Below the pieces are notes generated by a model. That model was given only the letters and a program-made list of their open reading frames with translations, was not told where the DNA came from and ran no database searches. This document shows, piece after piece, positions 44,367 through 51,681 of a stretch of DNA of 64,000 nucleotides. A program made the position numbers and the translations under genes. Source of the DNA: Paracoccus indicus (GTDB lineage Bacteria > Pseudomonadota > Alphaproteobacteria > Rhodobacterales > Rhodobacteraceae); contig NZ_PYWA01000001.1 of the NCBI RefSeq assembly GCF_003056335.1, forward strand, positions 372,001 through 436,000. Reading direction: 5' to 3'. Each line of letters begins with the position of its first letter. Within the stretch, counting starts at the first letter, position 1.

Positions 44367-45115
44367 AGGACATTCAGGACCAACCGCAATCGCGCGAAGA
44401 CTTCGAAGCCCGGCTGCGCGCCATCGGGGCCGAAAGATACCACGACCGCCACCCCTTCCACGCCCGCCTGCATGGGGGCGACTGCACCCCGGACGAGGTT
44501 CGGGCCTGGGTCATCAACCGCTGGATGTATCAGTCGCGCATTCCCATGAAGGACGCCGCCTTCATGAGCCGTGTCGAGGATCCGGACCTGCGCCGCGCCT
44601 GGCGCAAGCGGATCGAGGATCACGACGGCGGCACCACCGAGGGCGGCGGCATCCGGCGCTGGCTGGCCTTGGCGCAGGCTGTGGGTCTTGACCCGGATTA
44701 TGTGGCATCGGGTGTGGGCATCATGCCCGCGACGCGCTTTGCAGTGGACGCCTATGTCCGCTTCGTGCGTGACATGCCGCTGCTGGATGCCGTCGCCGCC
44801 AGCCTGACCGAGCTTTTCGCCCCCAAGATCCACGCCCAACGCATCGAGGGACTGCTGGCCCATTACGATTTCGCCGATGACAGCAGCCTGTCCTATTTCC
44901 GCAAGCGCCTGACCGAGGCACCGGACGATGTAGCCTTCGGACTGGATTATGTGCTGACCCATGCCGACACCCGCGAAAAGCAGGATGCGGCGGCGGCAGC
45001 GCTGGTCTTCAAGACCGATGTGCTCTGGGCGCAGCTGGACGCGCTGTGGAACGGCTATGTCATGGGCAACACGCCGCCGGGTGCGTGGCAACCGGGCGAA
45101 GGGATGCTGTCATGA
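44363..45115 (+). CDS. pqqC: Pyrroloquinoline-quinone synthase PqqC
   Basis: PqqC carries out the last step, an eight-electron oxidation and ring closure that uses oxygen without a cofactor. The 250-aa helical protein has RYHDRHPFHARLHGG, VRAWVINRWMYQSRIPMKDA and HYDFADDSSLSYFRKRL, matching the active-site helices. The GTG at 44363 overlaps the pqqB stop, and the stop overlaps the start of pqqD. Confidence 0.97.
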   Translation: MKDIQDQPQSREDFEARLRAIGAERYHDRHPFHARLHGGDCTPDEVRAWVINRWMYQSRIPMKDAAFMSRVEDPDLRRAWRKRIEDHDGGTTEGGGIRRWLALAQAVGLDPDYVASGVGIMPATRFAVDAYVRFVRDMPLLDAVAASLTELFAPKIHAQRIEGLLAHYDFADDSSLSYFRKRLTEAPDDVAFGLDYVLTHADTREKQDAAAAALVFKTDVLWAQLDALWNGYVMGNTPPGAWQPGEGMLS

Positions 45116-45405
45116 CCCCGCTGATCACCCCGCAGGACATTCCCTATCTGCCGCGCGGCGTCCGCCTGCAGGACGACCGCATCCGCGGCATTCGCGTGCT
45201 GCAGGCCCCTGAACGTGCCATGCAGCTTGACCAGATCGGCGATGCCATCCTGGCCGAGCTGGACGGCGCGCGCAGCCTGGACCAGATCACCCGCGACCTT
45301 GCCGCCCGCTATGACGCCCCCGTCGAGGAGATCGCCGGCGACGTGCGCGATTTCCTGACCGGGCTGATCGAAAGGCGCATGGTCTTCCTGCGGGACATCA
45401 CATGA
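45112..45405 (+). CDS. pqqD: PQQ peptide chaperone PqqD
   Basis: A 97-aa RiPP recognition element that binds the PqqA leader and presents it to PqqE. Recognised by YLPRGVRLQDD, the VLQAPERAMQLDQIGDAIL strand-helix and a C-terminal DFLTGLIERRMVFL. ATG 45112 overlaps the pqqC stop; a longer in-frame reading would lie inside pqqC. It is coupled to pqqE by a four-base overlap. Confidence 0.95.
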   Translation: MTPLITPQDIPYLPRGVRLQDDRIRGIRVLQAPERAMQLDQIGDAILAELDGARSLDQITRDLAARYDAPVEEIAGDVRDFLTGLIERRMVFLRDIT

Positions 45406-46538
45406 AGGATCTGCCCGCACAGCCACGCGACCTTGACGGCAACACGGTCACGCCCGGCCTGCCCATGGCCATGCTGGCCGAGATCACGCATCGCTGCCCG
45501 CTGGCCTGCCCCTATTGCTCGAACCCGGTCGAGCTGATCCGCGCCAAGTCGGAAATCTGCGCCGATGACTGGGGCCGCGTGTTCCGCCAAGCGGCCGAGA
45601 TGGGCGTGCTGCAGGTCCATATCTCGGGCGGGGAACCGGGGGCGCGGCGCGATCTGGCTCAGATCGTGGCGCATGCGCGCGCCGCGGGGCTATATGTGAA
45701 CCTGATCACCTCCGGCATCGGCATCACCCGGGACCGACTGCTGGAACTGGATGCGGCGGGGGTCGATCACGTCCAGCTGTCGCTGCAGGGCATCCGCCCC
45801 GACATGGCCGACCGCATCAGTGGCCATACGGGGTCCTGGGACAAGAAGATGGGCTTTGCCGATTGGGTGACCGAGATCGGCTTTCCGCTGACCATCAACG
45901 CCGTCGTCCACCGCCAGAACATGGACCGCCTGCCCGACATGCTGGAACTGGCCGAACGCCTCGGCGCCCGCCGGATCGAGGTGGCGACCGTCCAGTTCCA
46001 CGGTTGGGCCGATCTGAACCGCAAGGCCCTGATGCCGACCCGCGAACAGGCCGCCATGGCCCGCAAGATCGTCAACGAGGGTCGTGACCGTTTGCGCGGG
46101 CGGATGGTCATCGACTACGTTCCCGCCGATCACCACTCGGTCTATCCCAAGGCCTGCATGGGGGGCTGGGGCTCGCTTGGGCTGAACGTCGGACCGGATG
46201 GCACGGTGCTGCCCTGCCACGCCGCGCAGTCGATCACATGGATGCAGTTCGAGAACGTGCAGGACCGCAGCCTGTCCGACATCTGGCACCTGTCCGACAG
46301 CTTCAACGCCTTCCGTGGCACGGAATGGATGCCCGAGCCCTGCGCCAGCTGCGAACGGAAAACCGTGGATTTCGGCGGCTGTCGGTGTCAGGCTATGGCC
46401 TTGGCAGGTGACGCAAGGGCAACCGACCCGGTCTGTTCCAAGTCACCGCTTCATGCGCAGATCGTCGCGCGGGCCGAGGAGGATGCGGCCGCCGACACGA
46501 CGGAATTCGTCTATCGGCGCATGTCAAAGGGAGGATAG
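45402..46538 (+). CDS. pqqE: PqqA peptide cyclase PqqE (radical SAM)
   Basis: PqqE forms the carbon-carbon bond between Glu16 and Tyr20 of PqqA. The 378-aa protein has the radical SAM cluster motif ITHRCPLACPYC (Cys32, Cys36, Cys39), the HISGGEPGARRDL loop and a C-terminal SPASM domain with cysteines around CMGGWGSLGLNVGPDG, LPCHAA and CASCERKTVDFGGCRCQ. Last of the pqqBCDE run; the next gene starts four bases later. Confidence 0.97.
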   Translation: MKDLPAQPRDLDGNTVTPGLPMAMLAEITHRCPLACPYCSNPVELIRAKSEICADDWGRVFRQAAEMGVLQVHISGGEPGARRDLAQIVAHARAAGLYVNLITSGIGITRDRLLELDAAGVDHVQLSLQGIRPDMADRISGHTGSWDKKMGFADWVTEIGFPLTINAVVHRQNMDRLPDMLELAERLGARRIEVATVQFHGWADLNRKALMPTREQAAMARKIVNEGRDRLRGRMVIDYVPADHHSVYPKACMGGWGSLGLNVGPDGTVLPCHAAQSITWMQFENVQDRSLSDIWHLSDSFNAFRGTEWMPEPCASCERKTVDFGGCRCQAMALAGDARATDPVCSKSPLHAQIVARAEEDAAADTTEFVYRRMSKGG

Positions 46539-46541
46539 GAG

Positions 46542-47333
46542 ATGAAGCCATGGCTGATCGTCGCGGCGCTTGCGCTGGCCACGCCTGTCTGGGCACAGGG
46601 CACGCCGCCGGACAACCCGATGCAACCCTCGCCCACATGGGAGGATATTCGCGAATCCGTGGTGGGGTTGACGGCAGAACCGCCCATCGACGCCGCCGTG
46701 CTGGACCTGACCGCGCCGCATCGCGCCAATGATCCAGCCATCGTGCCGGTGCATCTGCTGCAACCGCATGACGCGCCCCCGCTGACCGCCGCCATGGTGG
46801 TGGTCGATGAAAACCCCGCCCCCGTCGCCGCGGAATACACCTTCGGCGAGGCGCTGATGCCGCTGGATTTCGAAATCCGGGTCCGCGTCGACCGCTATTC
46901 CGACGTGCGCGCCATCGCGACCACGGCGGATGGCGGTCAGGTGATGGCAGGCCGCTTCGTCAAGGCTGCGGGCGGCTGTTCGGCCCCGGCGGGCAAGAAC
47001 ATGGCCGAAGTGACGCGCACCATGGGCCAGATGCGCTGGCGTGCGGCATCCGAAGACGGTCGCGACATCGGCACGTTGATGATTCGCCACCCCAACTTCT
47101 CGGGGCTGCAGCGCGACCAATACACGCTGCTGAACATTCCCGCGCATTTCATCGACAAGCTGGAAGTGCGTCAAGGCGACCAGATGCTGTTCACCATGTC
47201 GGCAGGCATTTCAGTCGCCGAGGATCCGGTCTTCCGCTTTGCCTATCAGGCCAATGGCCAGCCCATCCACGTCCACGTCGAGGACACCGAAGGCAATATC
47301 TGGGACGAAACCTTCCAGCCTGTCAGCGGCTAA
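46542..47333 (+). CDS. Quinoprotein dehydrogenase-associated SoxYZ-like carrier
   Basis: A 263-aa exported protein (signal peptide MKPWLIVAALALATPVWAQ) that fuses a SoxY-like and a SoxZ-like domain. The SoxY swinging-arm cysteine is in KAAGGCSAPAG (about residue 148), internal here rather than at the C-terminus as in true SoxY. The second half (LMIRHPNFSGLQRDQ, IHVHVEDTEG) is SoxZ-like. Such fusions occur beside PQQ dehydrogenases and are proposed to act with the relay metallohydrolase found upstream of pqqA. The function is not proven. Confidence 0.9.
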   Translation: MKPWLIVAALALATPVWAQGTPPDNPMQPSPTWEDIRESVVGLTAEPPIDAAVLDLTAPHRANDPAIVPVHLLQPHDAPPLTAAMVVVDENPAPVAAEYTFGEALMPLDFEIRVRVDRYSDVRAIATTADGGQVMAGRFVKAAGGCSAPAGKNMAEVTRTMGQMRWRAASEDGRDIGTLMIRHPNFSGLQRDQYTLLNIPAHFIDKLEVRQGDQMLFTMSAGISVAEDPVFRFAYQANGQPIHVHVEDTEGNIWDETFQPVSG

Positions 47334-47363
47334 GACCAAAGCACCAATCGCGCTTATTGCGAC

Positions 47364-47407
47364 TTAGGTCGCGCCATGACGCTTGCTTTACGGGCAGCCC
47401 GACCTAA
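47364..47407. repeat. Inverted repeat ahead of the response regulator gene
   Basis: TTAGGTCG (47364-47371) and CGACCTAA (47400-47407) form a perfect eight-base inverted repeat with a 28-base spacer in the only sizeable gap of the block (47334-47467). It could be an operator, perhaps for the LuxR-type regulator itself. Confidence 0.4.
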
Positions 47408-47467
47408 ACTGACCTTTCGGATAGCGCCTCGAGGAGGGGGTGCCGCCGAAAACCAGGGAGGAATGCC

Positions 47468-48175
47468 ATGACCGCAGCCGCCATTCAGGCGCGCCCTGCG
47501 ACGTCAGCGCGACCCACCGCCGATCAGGTCCGCGAAATCCTGATCGTCGATGATCATCCGCTGATGTGCGACGCGCTGGCGCTGACACTGAAGATCAGCT
47601 TCGGCCTGAAGAACGTCCGCACGGCCCGCAGCCTGTCTGCCGCCGTCGAACAGATCCGGGTGCAGGGCGCGCCCGATGCCGTGATCCTTGACCTGAACCT
47701 GCCCGACGCGCGCGGTGCCGAAGGGATCGTCACCCTGCGCCGCCAGCTGCCCGACGTGCCGATCACCATGATCTCGGCCGATCTGGAAGGGGCGATGATC
47801 TCCGCCGCGATGGCCGCGGGGGCCCAGGGCTACATCAGCAAATCCCTGTCGCGCGAGGCGCTGGTCGACAGCCTGCGCCGCATGTGGGAGGGCGAACATG
47901 TCACCCCCGAGGGCTATTGCCCCGAAGAGGATGGCGCCGAGGATCAGGCGCGCGCCGAACTGGCCCGGCGCTTTGCATCCCTGACGCCGCAGCAGATGAA
48001 CATCCTGCGGCTGATCTGCAAGGGCAAGGCCAACAAGGAAATCAGCTATGATCTCTCCATCGCCGAGGCGACGGTGAAGACCCATATCACCGCCATCATG
48101 TCAAAGATCAACGCCCGTCGGCGGACGCAGGCGGTGCTGCTGGCAAACTCGATCCGGTTGTTCGAGGCCGGCTGA
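47468..48175 (+). CDS. LuxR-family response regulator (ErbR/AgmR-like)
   Basis: A 235-aa two-domain regulator. Residues 22-140 are a receiver (ILIVDDHPL, phosphoacceptor Asp75 in VILDLNLPDARG, GAQGYISKSLS); residues about 170-230 are a LuxR-type HTH (LTPQQMNILRLICKGKANKEISYDLSIAEATVKTH in that area). It resembles regulators of PQQ-dependent alcohol oxidation. GGGAGG precedes the ATG. It overlaps the FIST gene by one base and is likely the output of the kinase two genes on. Confidence 0.92.
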   Translation: MTAAAIQARPATSARPTADQVREILIVDDHPLMCDALALTLKISFGLKNVRTARSLSAAVEQIRVQGAPDAVILDLNLPDARGAEGIVTLRRQLPDVPITMISADLEGAMISAAMAAGAQGYISKSLSREALVDSLRRMWEGEHVTPEGYCPEEDGAEDQARAELARRFASLTPQQMNILRLICKGKANKEISYDLSIAEATVKTHITAIMSKINARRRTQAVLLANSIRLFEAG

Positions 48176-49338
48176 TGCATACCGACCCGGCGGCGAAGGA
48201 GGGCGCATCCGGGCCGGTCGCCGTGCAGGCCGACCGCGGCGGGGCCGATCTGTTCCCGACCCTGCTGGACGGTCTGCGCGGCATCAACCCCGCGCTGGTG
48301 CTGCTGTTCGGCGCCCAAGGCCGGCAACTGGCCGAACTGGACGCAGGCCTGCGCGACCACCTGCCACCAGGCTGCGTCATCGTGGGGTGTTCCTCGGCCG
48401 GTGAAATCGGACCGCAGGGCTATGCCAGCGACAGCGTCGTGGCCATCGGCTTTCCCGCAAGGCAGTTCCGCGCACAGGCGATGGTCCTGACGGACATCCC
48501 GGCACTGCCTGTGTCGGACTGGATGGCGGGGCTGCGCCACCTGCATCGCGCATTCCGCCCCGACCCTGCGCGCAACCTCTTCGGGCTGCTGCTGGTTGAT
48601 GGGCTGGCGGGCCAGGAGGACGCATTGGTCGCGACGCTGGATGCGGCACTGCCATCGCTGCCGGTGATCGGCGGCTCGGCGGGCGACGGCCTGGACTTTG
48701 AACGGACGTCGCTACTGGCGGAATCGCGGGTGATGTCGAATGTCGCGGTCTTCATCATGGTCGAGACAGATCTGGACATCTCGGAGGTGACATTCGCGCA
48801 TTTCAGCCCCACCCCGATCCGCGCGGTCGTCACCGCGGCCATTCCCGAAAAACGCCGCATCCTCGAATTGAATGCCGAACCCGCGGCGCTGGAATACGCA
48901 CGGCTGACGGGCCTGAACCCCGATGCGTTGACACCGACGGAATTCGCCCGACACCCGCTGCTGCTGCGCATGGGCCATCGTCACCATGTCCGCGCCATCA
49001 GCGCCACGACCGATGACGACGGGCTGTCGCTGCTGTCGGCTATCGATATCGGCACCGTCCTGACCCTTGGCCGGGCCGAGGACATGACTCAAGGCTTCAG
49101 CGACGCGCTGGATGCCCTGCCCCGCCCGCCGCTGATGGTCTTGGCCTTTGACTGCATCCTGCGGCGGCTGGCACTGGAACGCGCCGGTCTGACCGACCGA
49201 ATGTCCGAGATGTATCGCAGGTATCGCATTGCGGGCTTCAATACCTATGGCGAACAGCATTGCGGCATGCATGTGAACCAGACCTTCGTGGGCATGGCCT
49301 TCATGGCGCCCGAAATCGGAACCGATGATGCTGCGTGA
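48175..49338 (+). CDS. FIST-domain sensor protein, NosP-like
   Basis: A 387-aa cytoplasmic protein with a FIST N domain (VIVGCSSAGEIGPQGYASDSV, residues about 65-85, and VIGGSAGDGLDFERT) and a FIST C domain (KRRILELNAEPAALEYARL, MGHRHHVRAISATTDDDG, FAFDCILRRLALE in part). FIST proteins sense small ligands; NosP, a FIST haemoprotein in Pseudomonas and other genera, senses nitric oxide and controls the kinase NahK encoded next to it. The same neighbour order here suggests a NosP role, but haem binding cannot be read from sequence. Confidence 0.88.
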   Translation: MHTDPAAKEGASGPVAVQADRGGADLFPTLLDGLRGINPALVLLFGAQGRQLAELDAGLRDHLPPGCVIVGCSSAGEIGPQGYASDSVVAIGFPARQFRAQAMVLTDIPALPVSDWMAGLRHLHRAFRPDPARNLFGLLLVDGLAGQEDALVATLDAALPSLPVIGGSAGDGLDFERTSLLAESRVMSNVAVFIMVETDLDISEVTFAHFSPTPIRAVVTAAIPEKRRILELNAEPAALEYARLTGLNPDALTPTEFARHPLLLRMGHRHHVRAISATTDDDGLSLLSAIDIGTVLTLGRAEDMTQGFSDALDALPRPPLMVLAFDCILRRLALERAGLTDRMSEMYRRYRIAGFNTYGEQHCGMHVNQTFVGMAFMAPEIGTDDAA

Positions 49339-50650
49339 CGACGATTCCTCTGCCCGACAGATCCAGAAGCTGGATCGCATCAATGCCGTCCTGATCGACC
49401 GCATCGACCGGCTGGAGGAATCGCGCGGCTCGGCCTGGTCGATGTTCCAGGCCGCCGTCGCGTTGGAGCAGGAGGTTCTGGCCCGCACCCGCGATCTGGA
49501 ACGCGCCATGACCGATCTGTCGCAACGCAACCGCGAACTGGCCGTGGCCCGCGCCTCGGCCGAAGAGGCGAACCGCTCGAAGACCCGTTTTTTGCGCGCC
49601 GCCAGCCATGACCTGTTGCAACCCCTGTCGGCGGCACGGTTGTTCCTTTCGGCGCTGGCCGACACGCCGATGGATGATCACCAGACCGAACTGACCGACA
49701 GGCTGGGCAGCGCCTTCGAATCCGTGGAACAGTTGATGCATGCGGTCTTGGACATCTCGCGCCTGGACAGCCAGCGGATCGAGTTCAACCGCCAGCCCGT
49801 CCCCTTGGGCGATCTGTTCCGCAGGCTGGCCGCCGAATTCGCGCCGATGGCCGAGGGCAAGGGCTTGCGGCTCGGGTTCCGCCCGACCGATCTGGTGGTG
49901 GAAAGCGACCCGGTATTCTTGCGGCGCATTGCACAAAATCTTGTCTCGAACGCGATCAAGTATACAAACAAGGGTGGCGTGATCGTCGGCGCACGGCGGC
50001 GTGGCGGCATGTGCTGGCTGACCATTCATGACACCGGCATCGGCATCCCCGCTGTTGATCGCAACCGCATCTTCGACGAATTCCAGCGGTTGACCCATGA
50101 TCAGGCGACGCCCGGCATGGGGCTGGGCCTGTCGATCGTGCGCCGCGCCTGTGCCAAGCTGGGCCATCCGATCAGCTTCAATTCCGAGGCGATGCGGGGC
50201 ACGACCTTCCGCGTCGGCCTGCCGCTGGTCGATGCCCGCGAAGCGCGCCCCGATACCCCGACCGATGCCGCCATGCTGGCCCTGCGCGGGCGCGTGGCAC
50301 TGGTCGTGGAAAACGATCCGGACATGCGGCGTGGCTATCAGATGATCCTGCAGGACCGGCTTGGCATGGTCCCCCGCATCGCGGGCGACACGGCCGAGGC
50401 GCTGGCCACCATGGGCGACGAGCCCCCCGACGTGATCCTGGCCGACTACCACCTGGAAAACGGCGAAACCGGGGTGGCCGCCATCGAGGCGCTGCGGGCG
50501 GCATCCGACCGCCCCGTGCCCGCCGTGATGATCACCGCCCACCGCGACGCGATGATCGCGCGGATCTGCGCAGCCATGGGGGTCCACCTGCTGGAAAAGC
50601 CCGTCCGCCCCAATGAGCTGGCCGAGATGCTGGGCCGCCTGCTGGCCTAA
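49325..50650 (+). CDS. Hybrid sensor histidine kinase, NahK/ErcS'-like
   Basis: A 441-aa soluble kinase. Residues 10-85 form a coiled coil; the phosphoacceptor is His95 in RAASHDLLQPLSAARLF, the H-box type of NahK/ErcS'. The ATPase domain shows QNLVSNAIKYT, HDTGIGIP and GMGLGLSIV. A receiver domain occupies residues 325-441 with Asp374 in VILADYHLENGETG. No membrane segment is seen, so sensing must come from a partner, most likely the FIST protein whose gene it overlaps by 14 bases. Starts at ATG 49325 or 49328. Confidence 0.92.
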   Translation: MMLRDDDSSARQIQKLDRINAVLIDRIDRLEESRGSAWSMFQAAVALEQEVLARTRDLERAMTDLSQRNRELAVARASAEEANRSKTRFLRAASHDLLQPLSAARLFLSALADTPMDDHQTELTDRLGSAFESVEQLMHAVLDISRLDSQRIEFNRQPVPLGDLFRRLAAEFAPMAEGKGLRLGFRPTDLVVESDPVFLRRIAQNLVSNAIKYTNKGGVIVGARRRGGMCWLTIHDTGIGIPAVDRNRIFDEFQRLTHDQATPGMGLGLSIVRRACAKLGHPISFNSEAMRGTTFRVGLPLVDAREARPDTPTDAAMLALRGRVALVVENDPDMRRGYQMILQDRLGMVPRIAGDTAEALATMGDEPPDVILADYHLENGETGVAAIEALRAASDRPVPAVMITAHRDAMIARICAAMGVHLLEKPVRPNELAEMLGRLLA

Positions 50651-50734
50651 GACCAAGGGTGGACGGCACCCCCGGCAGGGCTTGCGATCCCCGCCCGCTG
50701 CCCCATCATGGCCCAACGTTTGGGAGGACGAGAC

Positions 50735-51346
50735 ATGATCACACGCGCCATAGCCATTGCCCTTTGGGCGGCCCTTGCATCACCCAATGCGGGCCTTGCC
50801 GCCGAGGCGGGCGATGCGGTCTTTTCCGAACGCGGGCCATGGGATCTGGGGCAGGAAACGCTGGAATGGCAGCTGACCGTCGAAGGTCCCGCCGCCGAAG
50901 GCTTTCGCCCCACCGCCGATGGCCGCCTGACGATGACGCAGGTCATCGACCCTTCGGACGATCAGCCGGTGCTGCAGCTGGAACAGCAGGGCGGGGCGAT
51001 GGACCGCAAGATCGGGCCGTTTCCCATCTCGGCGGGCGATCCGGTGCTGACCTATTTCCTGGAACAGACGGTGCGCGACATGGCGACCCTGACCGGCGGC
51101 AGCCCGCATTACATCCGCAACCGCATGAAGGACGCCATCTTCCGCGGCGGCGAGATCGCCGATCAGGACGGCCGGAAGGTCGCCACCTTCCGGCCCTTCG
51201 CGCAGGATCAGAACGCCGCGCGGATGAAGGGGTTCGAGACGCTGACGCTGACCTTCGTGATGGACGACCCGAAGGCCCCGATCCGCGAATTGCGGGCGGC
51301 GACCGATCAAGCGCCTGGCTATCGCAATACGCTGGTGTTGCAATGA
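50735..51346 (+). CDS. Exported protein of unknown function
   Basis: A 203-aa protein with a likely signal peptide (MITRAIAIALWAALASPNAGLAA) and no cysteine. The mature part is mixed, with WDLGQETLEWQLTVEGP and KDAIFRGGEIADQDGRKVATF as its more ordered stretches; I do not recognise a family. GGGAGG lies eight bases before ATG 50735, which supports this start over ATG 50708. It overlaps the next gene by four bases and sits between the kinase gene and ubiB, so a periplasmic role linked to the PQQ/NO block is plausible but unproven. Confidence 0.8.
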   Translation: MITRAIAIALWAALASPNAGLAAEAGDAVFSERGPWDLGQETLEWQLTVEGPAAEGFRPTADGRLTMTQVIDPSDDQPVLQLEQQGGAMDRKIGPFPISAGDPVLTYFLEQTVRDMATLTGGSPHYIRNRMKDAIFRGGEIADQDGRKVATFRPFAQDQNAARMKGFETLTLTFVMDDPKAPIRELRAATDQAPGYRNTLVLQ

Positions 51347-51681
51347 AGCGCATGGCCGCGGGGTGTTGCATCGCGCTGCTGACTTCTCCGGCGGCGGGGC
51401 AATCGGTGAACGATTATCCGACGAACGCGCGGGTTGAATATGTCACCACCTGCATGGCGACGAACGGCGGCACGCGCGAGATGCTGGACCGCTGTTCCTG
51501 CGCCATCGACCGCATCGCCGAGATCCTGCCCTATGACGGCTATGTCGGGGCGGAAACCATCCTGCGCATGCAGCAGACCAGCGGCGAGCGGTCCTCGATG
51601 TTCAAGGGCATGGCCCAGATGAACGAGACCGTCGCCACCCTGCGCCGCGCCGAGGCCGAGGCCGAGATCATCTGCTTCTAG
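51343..51681 (+). CDS. Small cysteine-containing exported protein of unknown function
   Basis: A 112-aa protein with a short signal peptide (MKRMAAGCCIALLTSPAAG, probable cleavage near residue 20). The mature part has four cysteines, Cys37, Cys51, Cys53 and Cys111; the CSC pair in LDRCSCAIDRIAE could form disulfides or bind a metal. No family is recognised. It is coupled to the preceding exported protein by ATGA and ends on a CTAG shared with the convergent ubiB gene. Confidence 0.78.
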   Translation: MKRMAAGCCIALLTSPAAGQSVNDYPTNARVEYVTTCMATNGGTREMLDRCSCAIDRIAEILPYDGYVGAETILRMQQTSGERSSMFKGMAQMNETVATLRRAEAEAEIICF

